DNA from: an uncultured Bacteroidota bacterium | Lineage (GTDB): Bacteria > Bacteroidota > Bacteroidia > Chitinophagales > Chitinophagaceae | Length of the DNA stretch: 64,000 nucleotides | Direction: 5' to 3' | NCBI GenBank assembly: GCA_903904855.1 | Contig: CAIVEH010000119.1 | Coordinates: forward strand, 1 to 64,000 | Shown: in pieces, positions 21,159 through 32,501 of the stretch | How positions within the stretch are numbered: position 1 is the first letter of the stretch | How the letters are laid out: the number at the start of each line of letters is the position of its first letter | The notes under the pieces: model-generated | What the model was told of the DNA's origin: nothing | The model's input: the letters and a program-made list of their open reading frames with translations, nothing else | The model's database searches: none | Program-made: the position numbers and the translations under genes

Positions 21159-24100
21159 TCACTTATTTTTAGTGTTTTTGATCAACTCCCATTTTTCAAT
21201 AATCTTAGACAACTCTTCATTGGCCTGCTTTACTGCTCCTTTGCATTGAGTTGTTGGCGCTATATCAGCCGACTGAAGTAAACCTATTAACCCTGATAAT
21301 TCATTATGAATTGCAGTTAAACTCTTGAGTCCGGATTCTTTTGTGGGCCTGAGTAACTCATTTATCTGTTTCAGAAGTGTATTTGTAGCAGACGATCCTG
21401 CTATATCACTATCTGTCAGCTTTTGTTTTAAGTGTGCCATTTCATTTAAGGTTTCTGTACACTTTACCTGGTTTTCATAACACTGATAAGACAAATCATG
21501 CTGTAGTTGCAAATCCTTTCTGCTGGTCTTTACCCTCGGGTCCATTCTTACTTTCAGATTCTTTTTATAAACCTGCCCGTTCACCGTCAGCCTTACAGTG
21601 TATATACCCGGCATAACCCATGGCGAAGTATAGGCTGGTGGCGTATCTTCATAAATGGCCGCCATAGAAAAAGATAGCGGCCCGGGTATGGGCTGGTAAT
21701 GCATATCCCACATAAACCGATGGCTGCCTGCCTCGCCAGATAGTATCTGTTGCGGCCTAACCCAGTAGGCAGGAATATTAAACTCAGGTAATGGCAGAAG
21801 CGTATCTTTTGAACTATATTTTCTGACCACTTTACCTTCTTCATTCATAATCTCCAGAGTTACCTCACCCTTTGCTCTTTCTGTAAGGTAGTAATCTATT
21901 ATAGCGCCATCGGGTGGGTTTTTTCCGGTAGGTTCATCAGGTGGGAGCGGGGTATCGGTGTTCATGTTCCATCTTACTCTGGTAGCGGTTTCGGGCTGGT
22001 AAAGGATTACTTTTTGCTTGGCTTTTCCATCTGCTATTTCTCTCAGTTGCATAATATCGTCAAGTATCCAGAATGATCGGCCATGGGTAGCAACTGCAAT
22101 ATCATCGTCCTTTATACACAGGTCGCGTATTGATGTAGCTGGCATATTCAGCCTTAATGATTGCCAGTGATCACCATTGTCAAATGACACATAGGCGGCT
22201 CTTTCTGATCCTGTAAAAAGCAGCCCAGGTGTTTTCGGGTCTTCCTTAACAGTGTTTATGGGCTCATCGGGCAGGCCGCTTACAATTTCCTGCCAGGTTT
22301 TGCCTCCATCTTTTGTACGGTAAATATGGGGGTGCAGGTCATCAAGTCTAATCCGGTTCACCGCTGCATAGGCAGTGCGTTTATCGGTATGGCTGGCTTC
22401 CATCATTGATATTTTGCTCCATGAGGTGAGGCTAGGAGGGGTTATATTGTTCCAGTCTTTACCGCCGTTATTGGTCACCCACATCAGGCCATCATCTGTT
22501 CCGGCCCATATAAGGTTGCTATCCAGGAGAGACAAAGCGAGTGTGTAGATTACTCCCCGTTGCGGCATGGTTTTCATGTCCTCCTTTTTGTATACGCCAA
22601 TGCAATCTGCCACATCATAAGATTTCCGGGTAAGGTCGGGGCTGATTACCTTCCATGAGTCACCTTTATTGTAAGATTTGAAGATCACATTCCCGGCATA
22701 AAACAGTGTCCTATTATCCACAGGCGAGAACACCATAGGAGCAGTACGTATAAACCTGTACTTACCTGAATGAATGGCTTCAGGCGATATGTTTACTACC
22801 TGTCCGTTGCGTTTATCATAGCGGCTAATTTTTCCGCCTATAATAATATTCGGGTCCAGAGGGTCGGCTACCACATAGCCATATTCCTCAGCGCTCACCG
22901 GGTGCCAGTCTCTGAAAGTAATAGCGCCGTCATTCCCCCGGGAGGCAATGCCCACCGAGCCGCTTTCCTGCTGGCCGCTGTAAAGGTTGTAAGGGAATGC
23001 ATTATCGGCGCTCACATGGTATAGCTGCGCTGTAGGCTGATTATACCAGCTGCTCCAGGTTTTGCCGCCGTTCACTGTTATTCCTGCCCCCTGGTCGCTG
23101 GCAAGTAGTATCACATCAGTATTTTCGGGGTTGATCCACAATCTGTGATAATCATCACCGCCAGGCGCGCCTTTCCATCCTGCCCATGTTTTGCCTCCAT
23201 CTTCCGATTTCCATACCACTACATTGGCATCATAAACAATATCTTCATTTTTCGGGTCCACTTTCACTTCAGCAAAATCATCACCCCTGTCCCAGAGGCG
23301 CATATCATCGCTCAGTTTGCGCCACGATTCACCGCCATTATCGCTCCGGTAAAAGCCGCCACTGCCAGCCTTGGCGCTCACTACTGCATACATCCGGTTG
23401 TGGTCAGATGGGGCAATGCAAAAACCTATTCGTCCCAGCCCGCTGTCAGTTGTGGGTAATCCTTTTTTCAATTGCCGCCAGGTATCGCCACCATCGGTCG
23501 ATTTGTACAGGCCGCTGTTCTTGCCCCACCATTCTCCATTCTCCCAGGGTGCAAGGCGGGAGGCATACATATCGGCATATACTATTTTAGGGTCTTTGGG
23601 GTCAATGGTAACCTGTATAGCGCCGGTGTTCTCATCTATGTACAATACTTTCTCCCAGTTTTTGCCGCCATCTCTCGACCTGAATACACCCCTCTCTTTA
23701 TTAGGACCATAAGGATGCCCCAGCACAGCAGCAAATACCCGGTTTTCATTCTTCTGGTCTATGGCCAGGCCACCTATCTGCAGGCCATCGCGCAGACAAA
23801 GGTGTGCCCATGTTTTGCCTGCATCAGTCGATTTATAAATACCATCGCCCACACTCAGATCCGGGCGCTGAATACCCTCTCCACTGGCCACATACACCGT
23901 ATTAGGATTAGAAGGCGCCACAGCCACATCCCCTATTGAACCTGTGGGCTGATCATCAAAAATGGGGTCCCAGGTGCGACCATAATCTGTGGTTTTCCAT
24001 ACGCCACCGTTATTTACGCCCATGTAAAATACATTGGGCTGTTGTCTGCTGCCCGATGCCCCCACTGTGCGCCCGCCCCTGAACGGGCCAACATTGCGCC

Positions 24101-24212
24101 ACTTCATGCAATTGAACATTGCAGGATTTACCACCTGGGCAAATGAAACATTTGCCGTAAGCAGCATAACCATAACCCACAGGAGGGCAAACCTTCTGAT
24201 TAAAAAAACCAT
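21159..24212 (-). CDS. Exported BNR/VPS10 (sortilin-type) beta-propeller protein
   Basis: Signal peptide; many S/T-x-D-G-G-x-T/S-W repeats. Confidence 0.9.
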   Translation of the reverse strand: MVFLIRRFALLWVMVMLLTANVSFAQVVNPAMFNCMKWRNVGPFRGGRTVGASGSRQQPNVFYMGVNNGGVWKTTDYGRTWDPIFDDQPTGSIGDVAVAPSNPNTVYVASGEGIQRPDLSVGDGIYKSTDAGKTWAHLCLRDGLQIGGLAIDQKNENRVFAAVLGHPYGPNKERGVFRSRDGGKNWEKVLYIDENTGAIQVTIDPKDPKIVYADMYASRLAPWENGEWWGKNSGLYKSTDGGDTWRQLKKGLPTTDSGLGRIGFCIAPSDHNRMYAVVSAKAGSGGFYRSDNGGESWRKLSDDMRLWDRGDDFAEVKVDPKNEDIVYDANVVVWKSEDGGKTWAGWKGAPGGDDYHRLWINPENTDVILLASDQGAGITVNGGKTWSSWYNQPTAQLYHVSADNAFPYNLYSGQQESGSVGIASRGNDGAITFRDWHPVSAEEYGYVVADPLDPNIIIGGKISRYDKRNGQVVNISPEAIHSGKYRFIRTAPMVFSPVDNRTLFYAGNVIFKSYNKGDSWKVISPDLTRKSYDVADCIGVYKKEDMKTMPQRGVIYTLALSLLDSNLIWAGTDDGLMWVTNNGGKDWNNITPPSLTSWSKISMMEASHTDKRTAYAAVNRIRLDDLHPHIYRTKDGGKTWQEIVSGLPDEPINTVKEDPKTPGLLFTGSERAAYVSFDNGDHWQSLRLNMPATSIRDLCIKDDDIAVATHGRSFWILDDIMQLREIADGKAKQKVILYQPETATRVRWNMNTDTPLPPDEPTGKNPPDGAIIDYYLTERAKGEVTLEIMNEEGKVVRKYSSKDTLLPLPEFNIPAYWVRPQQILSGEAGSHRFMWDMHYQPIPGPLSFSMAAIYEDTPPAYTSPWVMPGIYTVRLTVNGQVYKKNLKVRMDPRVKTSRKDLQLQHDLSYQCYENQVKCTETLNEMAHLKQKLTDSDIAGSSATNTLLKQINELLRPTKESGLKSLTAIHNELSGLIGLLQSADIAPTTQCKGAVKQANEELSKIIEKWELIKNTKNK

Positions 24213-24309
24213 TAATAAATCTCAATTAATCAATACAATATTCGGGAGGTAGCTGGTACAAACCCAATTACAACTCCCATAAATAAGCAGGCAAATTCCC
24301 AAAACAAAA

Positions 24310-24759
24310 TTACGCTCTGTGATTATCGGGCCGCCAGTTTTTTATCGCTTTCTTGATATCATCACCACTCATATTTTTTTCTGTAGCCTGCTGTGCCAAT
24401 GATACCATTTCATCGTCGGCTGCAAAACGCAAGGCAATAATCTGGCTCATCGTTATGCGACGGTCTATTGCCTTACCGGTAAGAATATAATATCTAAGGC
24501 TTTCTTCTGCCCTTATAGCCCTGTCCTGGGCCTTGAGTGCGAATTGCCGGCAATACCAGAACAACATGAGCAAAATAATACTCACTGTAAGCGGCATAAT
24601 AAAATAATAAACCAGGTGGGTAAACTTATGATGACTGAGTAGCAGTACCTTAACAATCTGGATGAGCCGGTAAATTAATAACAGCAGTATCAATGAGCCG
24701 GTAAAAAGATGAAAGGCAGGTACATACCTTCTGTGGTTTGAATAATTTTGTTGTTCCAT
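24310..24759 (-). CDS. DUF6526-like membrane protein
   Basis: MEQQNYSNHRRYVPAFHLFTG plus two TM segments; family from memory. Confidence 0.6.
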   Translation of the reverse strand: MEQQNYSNHRRYVPAFHLFTGSLILLLLIYRLIQIVKVLLLSHHKFTHLVYYFIMPLTVSIILLMLFWYCRQFALKAQDRAIRAEESLRYYILTGKAIDRRITMSQIIALRFAADDEMVSLAQQATEKNMSGDDIKKAIKNWRPDNHRA

Positions 24760-24851
24760 GAGTTTTTTTTGTGAATTTACTATTTTATTGCTTAGCCCGA
24801 TAGCTCAGGTCTAAAATTAATCAACAATTGCAGAGCCATTTGTCAGGATTA

Positions 24852-24885
24852 AAAAAGCCTCTGCTTTAAAAAAACAGAGGCTCAT
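24852..24885 (-). terminator. Rho-independent terminator of the 24919-29379 gene
   Basis: Minus strand reads GAGCCTCTG...CAGAGGCTTTTTT: stem plus U-tract. Confidence 0.85.
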
Positions 24886-24918
24886 GTTAATATGAAATTA
24901 TTCAATGATTATGAAACG

Positions 24919-27900
24919 TTACTCCGTAATAATCAATTTTGTGGTATAGCTTTTCTGCGCAGTAGCTGCAGTTACAAAATAAACACCCGGGGCCAGGTTT
25001 AATACCAGCTCTGCATCTTTATTAGTGGTTATTCTGAATTCCTTTACACGTTCGCCTACCACATTATTAATAACTACATCTGCGCTTTCACTAATATCAG
25101 ACAGGAATGAAATCGTAAACCTTCCGGGGTTCGGATTCGGATACAAATAGAAGCCTGTATTGTTGCGGGATAGCGGGTTGACTCCAACATTGCATCCATT
25201 TACTATTATCGGATATCTTGCAATTGCAGTTCCACAACTGTTGGTAACAGAATAAGTAACTGTATCCAGGCCCATATTGACAGCTGTTACAGTTCCTCCG
25301 GTTACAGTTACATTGGATGATGCACTGCCCCATGTGCCAGTGCCACCAGATGAAGTGTCGGTAAGCGATAGAGTGGAATCGAGACAAAGAACAGAGGATG
25401 CTCCGGTTATTGTACCTGCATCAGGTGCAGGGTTTACAGTAACAATCTTTGTCGCTACAGAATCGCCGCACAAATTGTTTACATCATAGCTTATAACAGC
25501 TGTTCCTCCTGCTATACCCGAAACATTCCCTGAGCCATCAACTGTAGCTACAGCAGGATCTGAAGAGATCCAGGTACCGGTTGTAGCCGGATCAGATAAT
25601 GTAATAGCGGCAGTGGCACAAACTGTACCAGGACCGGTAATAGTACCTGGTGAAGCCAGGGTATTTACAGTAACGGTGAGTGTGGTATACTCGGTATCGC
25701 AAGTGCCTGCAAGCATATACGTAATTGTAGCACTGCCTGCACTTATCGGGTTTACGTTTCCGCTAAAATCTACAGACGCTACAGATGGGTCGCTGCTGCT
25801 CCAGGAGCCACCAGGATAAGTGTCTGAGAAAGGTATGGTAACTCCACGGCATAAATTCGCCATACCTGAAATAGAAGCATCAAGGAAATTAACCACTTTG
25901 CGGATACGGTAATTGGTATACTCCCCTATATACAGATGATGAGCGGGGTCAATAGCTATACAATTTGGATTGACATGGGCATTTAAAGCAAGCATGCCGT
26001 CACCTGAATAGGTAGGGTATCCTATTCCTGCCACCCTTGTAATTGTACCATTGCTGACATTTATTTTCCTTACCGTAGACCATGCATATTCACCCACATA
26101 AACGTTGCCTGCGGCATCTGTACTCAAAGAGCTTGGTATCATGCCCGCATTTGTTGCTTGCCCGTTATCGCCAAAATACCCCCCCAGACCATTACCCGCT
26201 ACAGTACTGATAATGCCTGATGAATTTACTTTTCTTACTCTTCGGTTTGCATTGTCTGCTATATATACATTGCCAAAATGATCAGCCGCAACACCGGTTG
26301 GCGTATCCAGTTGGGCAAGGGTAGCAAGCCCGCCATCGCCACTGAAACCACTTACAGATGTACCTGCAAATGGGGTTACTGTACCTGAAGGATCAATTTT
26401 CCACACCCTTGCATTTCTTTCATCAGTAACATATACATTTCCTGAAGGGTCAATACTTAATTCTCTTGGATTGGATGATGGAATGTTGGCAAATAATGTA
26501 ATAATCCCCGAGCCATTTACTTTTCGGATATTGCCGTTAGGATATTCACCAATATATATATTTCCTGCTGCATCACAGGCTATGCCTGAAGGACCATACA
26601 GGCTTGCAGATACCGCCGGGCCACCATCACCTGCCGACCAGGCAGGCGAACCATAATAACCTGCGAACAATGAAATAACGCCGCTCGCATCTACCTTACG
26701 AACTACGCTATTTGTGCCATCTACGAAATACATATTCCCTGCACCATCAAAAGTAATACCCCAAATATCTGTAATCTGCGCATCGGTTGCCAGGCCTCCA
26801 TCACCAAATGAACCTGAAATACCCTCTCCTGCTACTGTGGCTATTAAATTATGGTATTCATCCATGTATCCTACCGTTACTGATACTGTTGCAGAAGTTG
26901 TAGCACATGCATTGGATACGGTATAGGTAATAGTATAAGTACCATTCCATACCCCTGTAATTTTTCCGGTCAGGGTATCTATATAAGCGCCAAGTGTATC
27001 ACTGGTGTGCCATATTCCGCCCGGAGATGCTCCTGTAAGTGTTATGGTATTGCCTTCACATACACTTATTGGTCCGGTTATGGGTCCTGCAGAGGCTGTT
27101 ACACTCACAGTTACAGGCAGAGTTACCCTGGCTGCGCAGGATGCATTGGTGGTGGTATAAGTAATAATTGACGTTCCGGCGGCAACTCCGTGAACGCTAC
27201 CTGAGGAACTGCCTACTGTTGCCACTGCAGGGGTGCCACTGGTCCATGTGCCACCAGGTACAGCATCGGTATAGGGTGTGGTTGTTCCTACACATATACC
27301 CGTTAATCCGGTTATGGCGCCAATAGCAGGTAAGGCATTCACTGTTACTGTTTTTGACGCTGCCACAGTACTGCATACATTTGTTTTAGTATAACTGATA
27401 ACTGCTGTTCCGGCCGATACACCCGTCACAATACCGCCTGTACCCACCGTTGCAATACCGGGGCTTACACTGCTCCAGGTGCCGCCTGTTGCTGTTTCTG
27501 TAAGTGTGGTAGTACTGCCCTGGCAGAAAGAAGTAGTGCCCCCTGTAATAGCATTTACAGTAGGCGTCACTACATTGGTAACTGCTGAGGTTGCATATAG
27601 GGTGCCGCAGGTACCTGTATAAGAATAGGAAATAACTGCTGAGCCCGCTGCTACTGATGATACAAGACCACTGCCGCTTACAGTTGCTGTAGCAGGTGCA
27701 CTGCTGATCCAGGAGCCGCCTGCCGGGCTGCCCGAAAATGTATGGGTAGTTCCAACACAAAAAGTATCTGGACCGGTTGGTGATATTGTTGGTGTAGAGC
27801 CAGAGAGCGTTCCCTCAATATCAACGGTAAATGGAGTATGTGTCGCTACCACTGTCTGTGAACAGGATGGGCTGCTTGTAACCCATTGGCTGGCACGAAG

Positions 27901-29379
27901 CTGAATTGGCAGCGTATAAGATGAGCAGCTGAATGCTGGTGCACATCCTGTTGAGCTCCAGCTGGCATACAAACCAAAAGACCAGAAGGATACAGTCGTC
28001 ATAGCGCAAACTGCACCGGTTATCAAGCCGGTACCAGTCCAGCTTGAGCAACGCATAGGTGACGACTCGCACATACCATTAATGGCAAAAGATGGATTAA
28101 CCTGTATATTCATTGCACCGGTTATTGCAGTATAGGAATAGGTAAGTACAATATCAGAAATTGTAGCTGCGGCCGGTATTGAAACATAGTTTGTGGTTTC
28201 ACAATAGGACGTACCTGATACAGAGTAAGTAAAACCGCTTGGCGCGGATGTTCCAATTACGAGCGGGTCTATAATGATTGGATAAGATGTACCAGCTTTA
28301 TTTAATAATGAACCAGGCACTATGATATCCAAAGAGTTATTATTTTGTGTTACATAGTTAAGATCTGAAGTAGTGGCTTTCCGATCATTCTGTTCAAAAG
28401 CAATTGCCTTCTGTGTCTGGTAAACCGGATTACCTGCATTGTCTGATAAAGTAATTGATCCTGCAAATGGCTGACTGCCATTAGTTTCAATACTAAGCCC
28501 GCTGCCAGGTTGTATATGGTCGCGGATTATCAGCTGGCCACCGGCATAAGTTGGCATTGCATGATTTACAACGAAGTCGGTATTGACACTGTTATATCCG
28601 ATGGCTATCTGCATATCTATTCCCGGCCATATATTATTCACCTGCATTCCATCATCTCCTCTTATGAAATTGTTCCAGTTGGCCTTGCCCAAAGAAGTTT
28701 CAGCGCCATCGGGTTGTATATAGATAAGCTCGAGGTTACGGTTATAAGTAAAATTACCTGCATCAGACGACAAGGTCAGGCTCCCTTCATGAGTGTCAAC
28801 CGATACATTGATGCTTCGGCCTACAGTTGCATAAACTCCAGCCTTTGACGAAGATGGTTCCAGGTGGTTATTGATACTGCGCCATTTGCCATTCGCATCT
28901 TTATAATGTATAGGGCTGCTGCCGGATTGCAGGTAAAAGTGATTGGACTGCGTTCCTTCTTTCACAAAATACTTTTGGGTCTCAGTACGTTTATTCAGCA
29001 ATTCATAACAACTGGTACAGGGCGCATCCGGATATAGTACCCCGAGTTCAGGGTCATTTTCATATCCTTTGTTGTTTTGGGCTACCTCCGGGTTACGGTT
29101 AAAAGAAACCTGAGAAAAGGAACTGTAATTATTTTCCGTTTTTTCTGACGATCCGGGTTGCCGCATACCTGGGTGTTTCGGTATTGATGGCCGGGTGATA
29201 GCTACATCTGAAGAACCGGATACAGTTTTATCTGTTCTTAGCCATGCAGAAGAATTCCCTGGCGCCATTATTGCAGAGCAGGCCTGGATTGGAAGAACAG
29301 GGTTACTCTGCTGAGCCCATGACTGGACAGTACATAAAGCAATTGCAATTGCACTTAGGATAATTACAGGTTTTTTCAT
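24919..29379 (-). CDS. Large secreted protein with Ig-like repeats, NHL-type propeller and type A T9SS sorting domain
   Basis: MKKPVIILSAIAIALCTVQSWAQ signal peptide; repeats of the form GDGGLATxAQL..P.GVAxDxxGNVYIADxxNxRVRKV; C-term NNTGFYLYPNPNPGRFTISF...YTTKLIITE. Confidence 0.9.
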   Translation of the reverse strand: MKKPVIILSAIAIALCTVQSWAQQSNPVLPIQACSAIMAPGNSSAWLRTDKTVSGSSDVAITRPSIPKHPGMRQPGSSEKTENNYSSFSQVSFNRNPEVAQNNKGYENDPELGVLYPDAPCTSCYELLNKRTETQKYFVKEGTQSNHFYLQSGSSPIHYKDANGKWRSINNHLEPSSSKAGVYATVGRSINVSVDTHEGSLTLSSDAGNFTYNRNLELIYIQPDGAETSLGKANWNNFIRGDDGMQVNNIWPGIDMQIAIGYNSVNTDFVVNHAMPTYAGGQLIIRDHIQPGSGLSIETNGSQPFAGSITLSDNAGNPVYQTQKAIAFEQNDRKATTSDLNYVTQNNNSLDIIVPGSLLNKAGTSYPIIIDPLVIGTSAPSGFTYSVSGTSYCETTNYVSIPAAATISDIVLTYSYTAITGAMNIQVNPSFAINGMCESSPMRCSSWTGTGLITGAVCAMTTVSFWSFGLYASWSSTGCAPAFSCSSYTLPIQLRASQWVTSSPSCSQTVVATHTPFTVDIEGTLSGSTPTISPTGPDTFCVGTTHTFSGSPAGGSWISSAPATATVSGSGLVSSVAAGSAVISYSYTGTCGTLYATSAVTNVVTPTVNAITGGTTSFCQGSTTTLTETATGGTWSSVSPGIATVGTGGIVTGVSAGTAVISYTKTNVCSTVAASKTVTVNALPAIGAITGLTGICVGTTTPYTDAVPGGTWTSGTPAVATVGSSSGSVHGVAAGTSIITYTTTNASCAARVTLPVTVSVTASAGPITGPISVCEGNTITLTGASPGGIWHTSDTLGAYIDTLTGKITGVWNGTYTITYTVSNACATTSATVSVTVGYMDEYHNLIATVAGEGISGSFGDGGLATDAQITDIWGITFDGAGNMYFVDGTNSVVRKVDASGVISLFAGYYGSPAWSAGDGGPAVSASLYGPSGIACDAAGNIYIGEYPNGNIRKVNGSGIITLFANIPSSNPRELSIDPSGNVYVTDERNARVWKIDPSGTVTPFAGTSVSGFSGDGGLATLAQLDTPTGVAADHFGNVYIADNANRRVRKVNSSGIISTVAGNGLGGYFGDNGQATNAGMIPSSLSTDAAGNVYVGEYAWSTVRKINVSNGTITRVAGIGYPTYSGDGMLALNAHVNPNCIAIDPAHHLYIGEYTNYRIRKVVNFLDASISGMANLCRGVTIPFSDTYPGGSWSSSDPSVASVDFSGNVNPISAGSATITYMLAGTCDTEYTTLTVTVNTLASPGTITGPGTVCATAAITLSDPATTGTWISSDPAVATVDGSGNVSGIAGGTAVISYDVNNLCGDSVATKIVTVNPAPDAGTITGASSVLCLDSTLSLTDTSSGGTGTWGSASSNVTVTGGTVTAVNMGLDTVTYSVTNSCGTAIARYPIIVNGCNVGVNPLSRNNTGFYLYPNPNPGRFTISFLSDISESADVVINNVVGERVKEFRITTNKDAELVLNLAPGVYFVTAATAQKSYTTKLIITE

Positions 29380-29602
29380 TAACATAATTTTTATGTGAAA
29401 AGTTATTTTCAGGACCAAAATTAAAGCAGAGCACCCAATAAATAAAATAAATCTTACATTGTTTATTCGGTCTAATACCTTACTAAGGACCTTTTACTAA
29501 TTGGTATTTTGACAGTGCAACTTAACTGCTGATTTATTTTTGTATAACTATTTCGCCGGATAATGTAGTTTTGTACTGCATCCTGTTTTATTCTGATTTT
29601 CC

Positions 29603-30076
29603 ATGCGCACTTTTTGTTTTTTGTTTTTTGTTTTTTGTTTTTTGATTAGTGGTTGCCTCCCTGCGCCCTATTTTCAGAAGGAGGCTTCCATACCTCAGTA
29701 TGCCTGGGCTTATAATTATAAACCTGCCTTTACTTTCGATATCACAGATACCACTGCTATATACCAGTCTTATTTTCTCATCCGCCATACCCAATCTTAC
29801 CCATACTGCAATATATGGATGTGGGTATACGTAAAAACTCCCGGTGACTCTATCCCTAAAAAAGAAAGAGTGAATATTACACTTGCTGAAAACAGCGGAA
29901 AATGGCTGGGCCGGGGTATGGGCGAAATCTATGAGCAACGTATGAAGGTTGATTTCAGCGACTCCATCAGGTTTCATAAGGCAGGTACCTATACTGTATC
30001 TATGGAGCAGAATATGCGTATCAACCCGCTGCCTGAGGTACTGAATGTGGGCTTCAGATTGGAGAAGAAGGGCTAG
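29603..30076 (+). CDS. gldH: Gliding motility lipoprotein GldH
   Basis: Lipobox LISGC; conserved YPYCNIWMWVYVKTPGDS / GMGEIYEQRM / INPLPEVLNVGFRLEK. Confidence 0.88.
   Translation: MRTFCFLFFVFCFLISGCLPAPYFQKEASIPQYAWAYNYKPAFTFDITDTTAIYQSYFLIRHTQSYPYCNIWMWVYVKTPGDSIPKKERVNITLAENSGKWLGRGMGEIYEQRMKVDFSDSIRFHKAGTYTVSMEQNMRINPLPEVLNVGFRLEKKG
29611..29643 (+). repeat. 7-bp microsatellite (TTTTTTG, about five units) within gldH signal-peptide codons
   Basis: ATGCGCAC-TTTTTG-(TTTTTTG)x4-ATTAGTGG. Confidence 0.95.
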
Positions 30077-30230
30077 CGGCATATGGTCTTGAAATATAAA
30101 GTCTTCCATCAATGGCTGGTTCCAGAAAAATCAGCAAATTCTGCAATTGCTGGTTTTGAAGTTATTTCTATTTGTTAATAATGTTTTATTACCTGCAACT
30201 TTTGCCTATATCTCAGTATCTTGCCCTGGT

Positions 30231-31004
30231 ATGTTTTCCAGATTTTTTAAGCGGGGCAAAAAGGAAGAAGATGAATACGGAAGTCAGGTAATTCCAGCTA
30301 ATGCCAACTGGGGTTTCCTGGGTGCCGACATGCATTCGCACCTCGTACCAGGAATAGACGACGGGGCCAAAACAATGCAGGAATCGATAACCCTTGTCCG
30401 TAACCTTGCAGATATGGGTTTCAAAACCATCATTACTACCCCGCACACAATGATTGATTTTTACCCCAATACCACACAGTCTATACAAAACGGGCTTAAT
30501 GACCTGCAACACGCTGTTAATGAACAAAAGATTCCGGTTTCAATAAAAGCAGCTTCTGAATATTATATTGATGAGCATTTCATTCAGCTGATCGATACTA
30601 CGCCATTGCTCACTATTTATAATAATGAGGTACTGGTAGAATTTTCCATGCTTTATGAGCCACCTATGCTGTTTGATGTTATTTACAAAATGCAGGTGGC
30701 AGGATACAAACCGGTTATTGCCCATCCCGAGCGGTACCTGTTCTTTCATAAGCAATTCCGTAAATACAGTGAATTAAAGGACCGGGGATGCCTGCTGCAG
30801 CTTAATATGCTCTCAGTATGCGGGTATTATGGCCGTAATATAAAGGCTATTGCTGATGAACTTTTATCGAAAAACCTGTATGATTACTGCGGCAGTGATA
30901 TGCATCACGAAAAACATGCTGCGGCTCTCAAGGCTATGGCTGGCACCAAAGATTACCATATCTTTGCAAACTATCCTTTTTTAAATCCAAGATTGTGTTT
31001 TTAA
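30231..31004 (+). CDS. CpsB/YwqE-type PHP protein-tyrosine phosphatase
   Basis: GADMHSHLVPGIDDGAKTMQESI, TTPHTM, IAHPERY, YDYCGSDMHHEKH. Confidence 0.9.
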   Translation: MFSRFFKRGKKEEDEYGSQVIPANANWGFLGADMHSHLVPGIDDGAKTMQESITLVRNLADMGFKTIITTPHTMIDFYPNTTQSIQNGLNDLQHAVNEQKIPVSIKAASEYYIDEHFIQLIDTTPLLTIYNNEVLVEFSMLYEPPMLFDVIYKMQVAGYKPVIAHPERYLFFHKQFRKYSELKDRGCLLQLNMLSVCGYYGRNIKAIADELLSKNLYDYCGSDMHHEKHAAALKAMAGTKDYHIFANYPFLNPRLCF

Positions 31005-31103
31005 GTTGCAGGAAACCTGAATAATAGTGCTGTACCTAAGAACATGTAAAAGTAAATTTTACTCAATAATATTATTATTTGTATTAATTGTTTTTTAGGT
31101 TTC

Positions 31104-32402
31104 ATGGAACAATCAAAATATTATATTTCAGTTATAGGGCTCGGTTATGTTGGCTTGCCGCTGGCTGTGGAGTTCAGCAAGTATTTTCCGGTTATTGGTT
31201 TTGATATCAATTCAAAAAGGATAAAGGAACTGCATAATGGCCATGATTCCACCCTGGAGGTAGACGATGATCTGATGGCAAAAGTTATCATGAATCATGC
31301 ACCTACTTTTGGCGAAATTGGCTTGTATTGCACAGATAATATGCAGCATCTGGGCAATTGCACTGTTTTCATAATTACTGTTCCTACCCCGGTTGACAAA
31401 AATAACAGGCCTGACCTTACCCCTCTTTATAAGGCAAGTGAAACTGTAGGCAAAGCACTGAAAAAAGGCGATATTGTAGTTTATGAATCAACCGTGTATC
31501 CGGGTGTTACAGAAGATGAATGCGTGCCTGTATTGGCACGGTTTTCGGGGCTTAAGTTTAATGAAGATTTTTTCTGTGGCTATTCACCCGAAAGGATCAA
31601 CCCGGGTGATAAGTTGCATACTGTATCGAAAATTAAAAAAATAACTTCTGGTTCTACACCTGAAACCGCTGATAAAGTAGATGAATTGTATCGTTCGGTA
31701 ATTACCGCCGGAACACACAAAGCGCCTAGCATTAAAGTTGCAGAGGCAGCTAAGGTTATTGAAAACTCTCAAAGGGATATCAATATTGCATTTGTAAATG
31801 AACTGGCGAAGATTTTTAACAGGTTGGGTATAGATACCCATGATGTGCTGGAAGCATCTGCAACTAAATGGAATTTCCTTCCATTTAAACCCGGTTTAGT
31901 AGGCGGACATTGTATTGGGGTCGACCCTTACTACCTGGCACAGAAAGCGCAGGAGTCGGGTTACCACCCTGAAATCATACTGGCCGGTCGCCGGCTGAAT
32001 GATGGTATGGGCGAATATATTGCAGGTGAAGTAGTGAAACTCATGATAAAAAATGATGTCGCAGTAAAAGGTGCTGATATTCTGATACTTGGAATTACAT
32101 TTAAAGAAAACTGCCCGGATGTACGAAATACCAGGGTGGTTGATATCATAAGTGAACTCAAATCCTATGGAGTGAATGTAACCATTTACGACCCATGGGC
32201 AAAACCTGAAGATGTAAAACACGAATATAGTATTGATATTATTTCTTCGCTTCCTGAAGGAAAACTTTTTGATTCACTTGTATTAGCAGTTGCCCACAGA
32301 GAATTTTTAACTGCCGACTGGAAAAAAATGGTAAAAAAGAATGGAATAGTATATGATGTTAAGGGTTGTCTTGAAAAAGGAATGATCAGCGCAAGGCTAT
32401 AA
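31104..32402 (+). CDS. UDP-sugar (nucleotide sugar) dehydrogenase, WbpA/TviB-type
   Basis: [62 protein letters not shown]. Confidence 0.95.
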   Translation: MEQSKYYISVIGLGYVGLPLAVEFSKYFPVIGFDINSKRIKELHNGHDSTLEVDDDLMAKVIMNHAPTFGEIGLYCTDNMQHLGNCTVFIITVPTPVDKNNRPDLTPLYKASETVGKALKKGDIVVYESTVYPGVTEDECVPVLARFSGLKFNEDFFCGYSPERINPGDKLHTVSKIKKITSGSTPETADKVDELYRSVITAGTHKAPSIKVAEAAKVIENSQRDINIAFVNELAKIFNRLGIDTHDVLEASATKWNFLPFKPGLVGGHCIGVDPYYLAQKAQESGYHPEIILAGRRLNDGMGEYIAGEVVKLMIKNDVAVKGADILILGITFKENCPDVRNTRVVDIISELKSYGVNVTIYDPWAKPEDVKHEYSIDIISSLPEGKLFDSLVLAVAHREFLTADWKKMVKKNGIVYDVKGCLEKGMISARL

Positions 32403-32501
32403 TACTTCATTTCTTATTTATATTGGTTGGTTGCAGGTCAAGCACTCTGTTTCACTTTATTTTCTACTGGTTTTAAACTAATTTTGATAAAATTTTAAAA
32501 A

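Noticed and set aside
23145-23939. Overlapping plus-strand ORFs of 104-155 aa within the BNR-repeat gene
   Set aside because: Antisense to a well-supported 1017-aa protein; no recognisable motifs.
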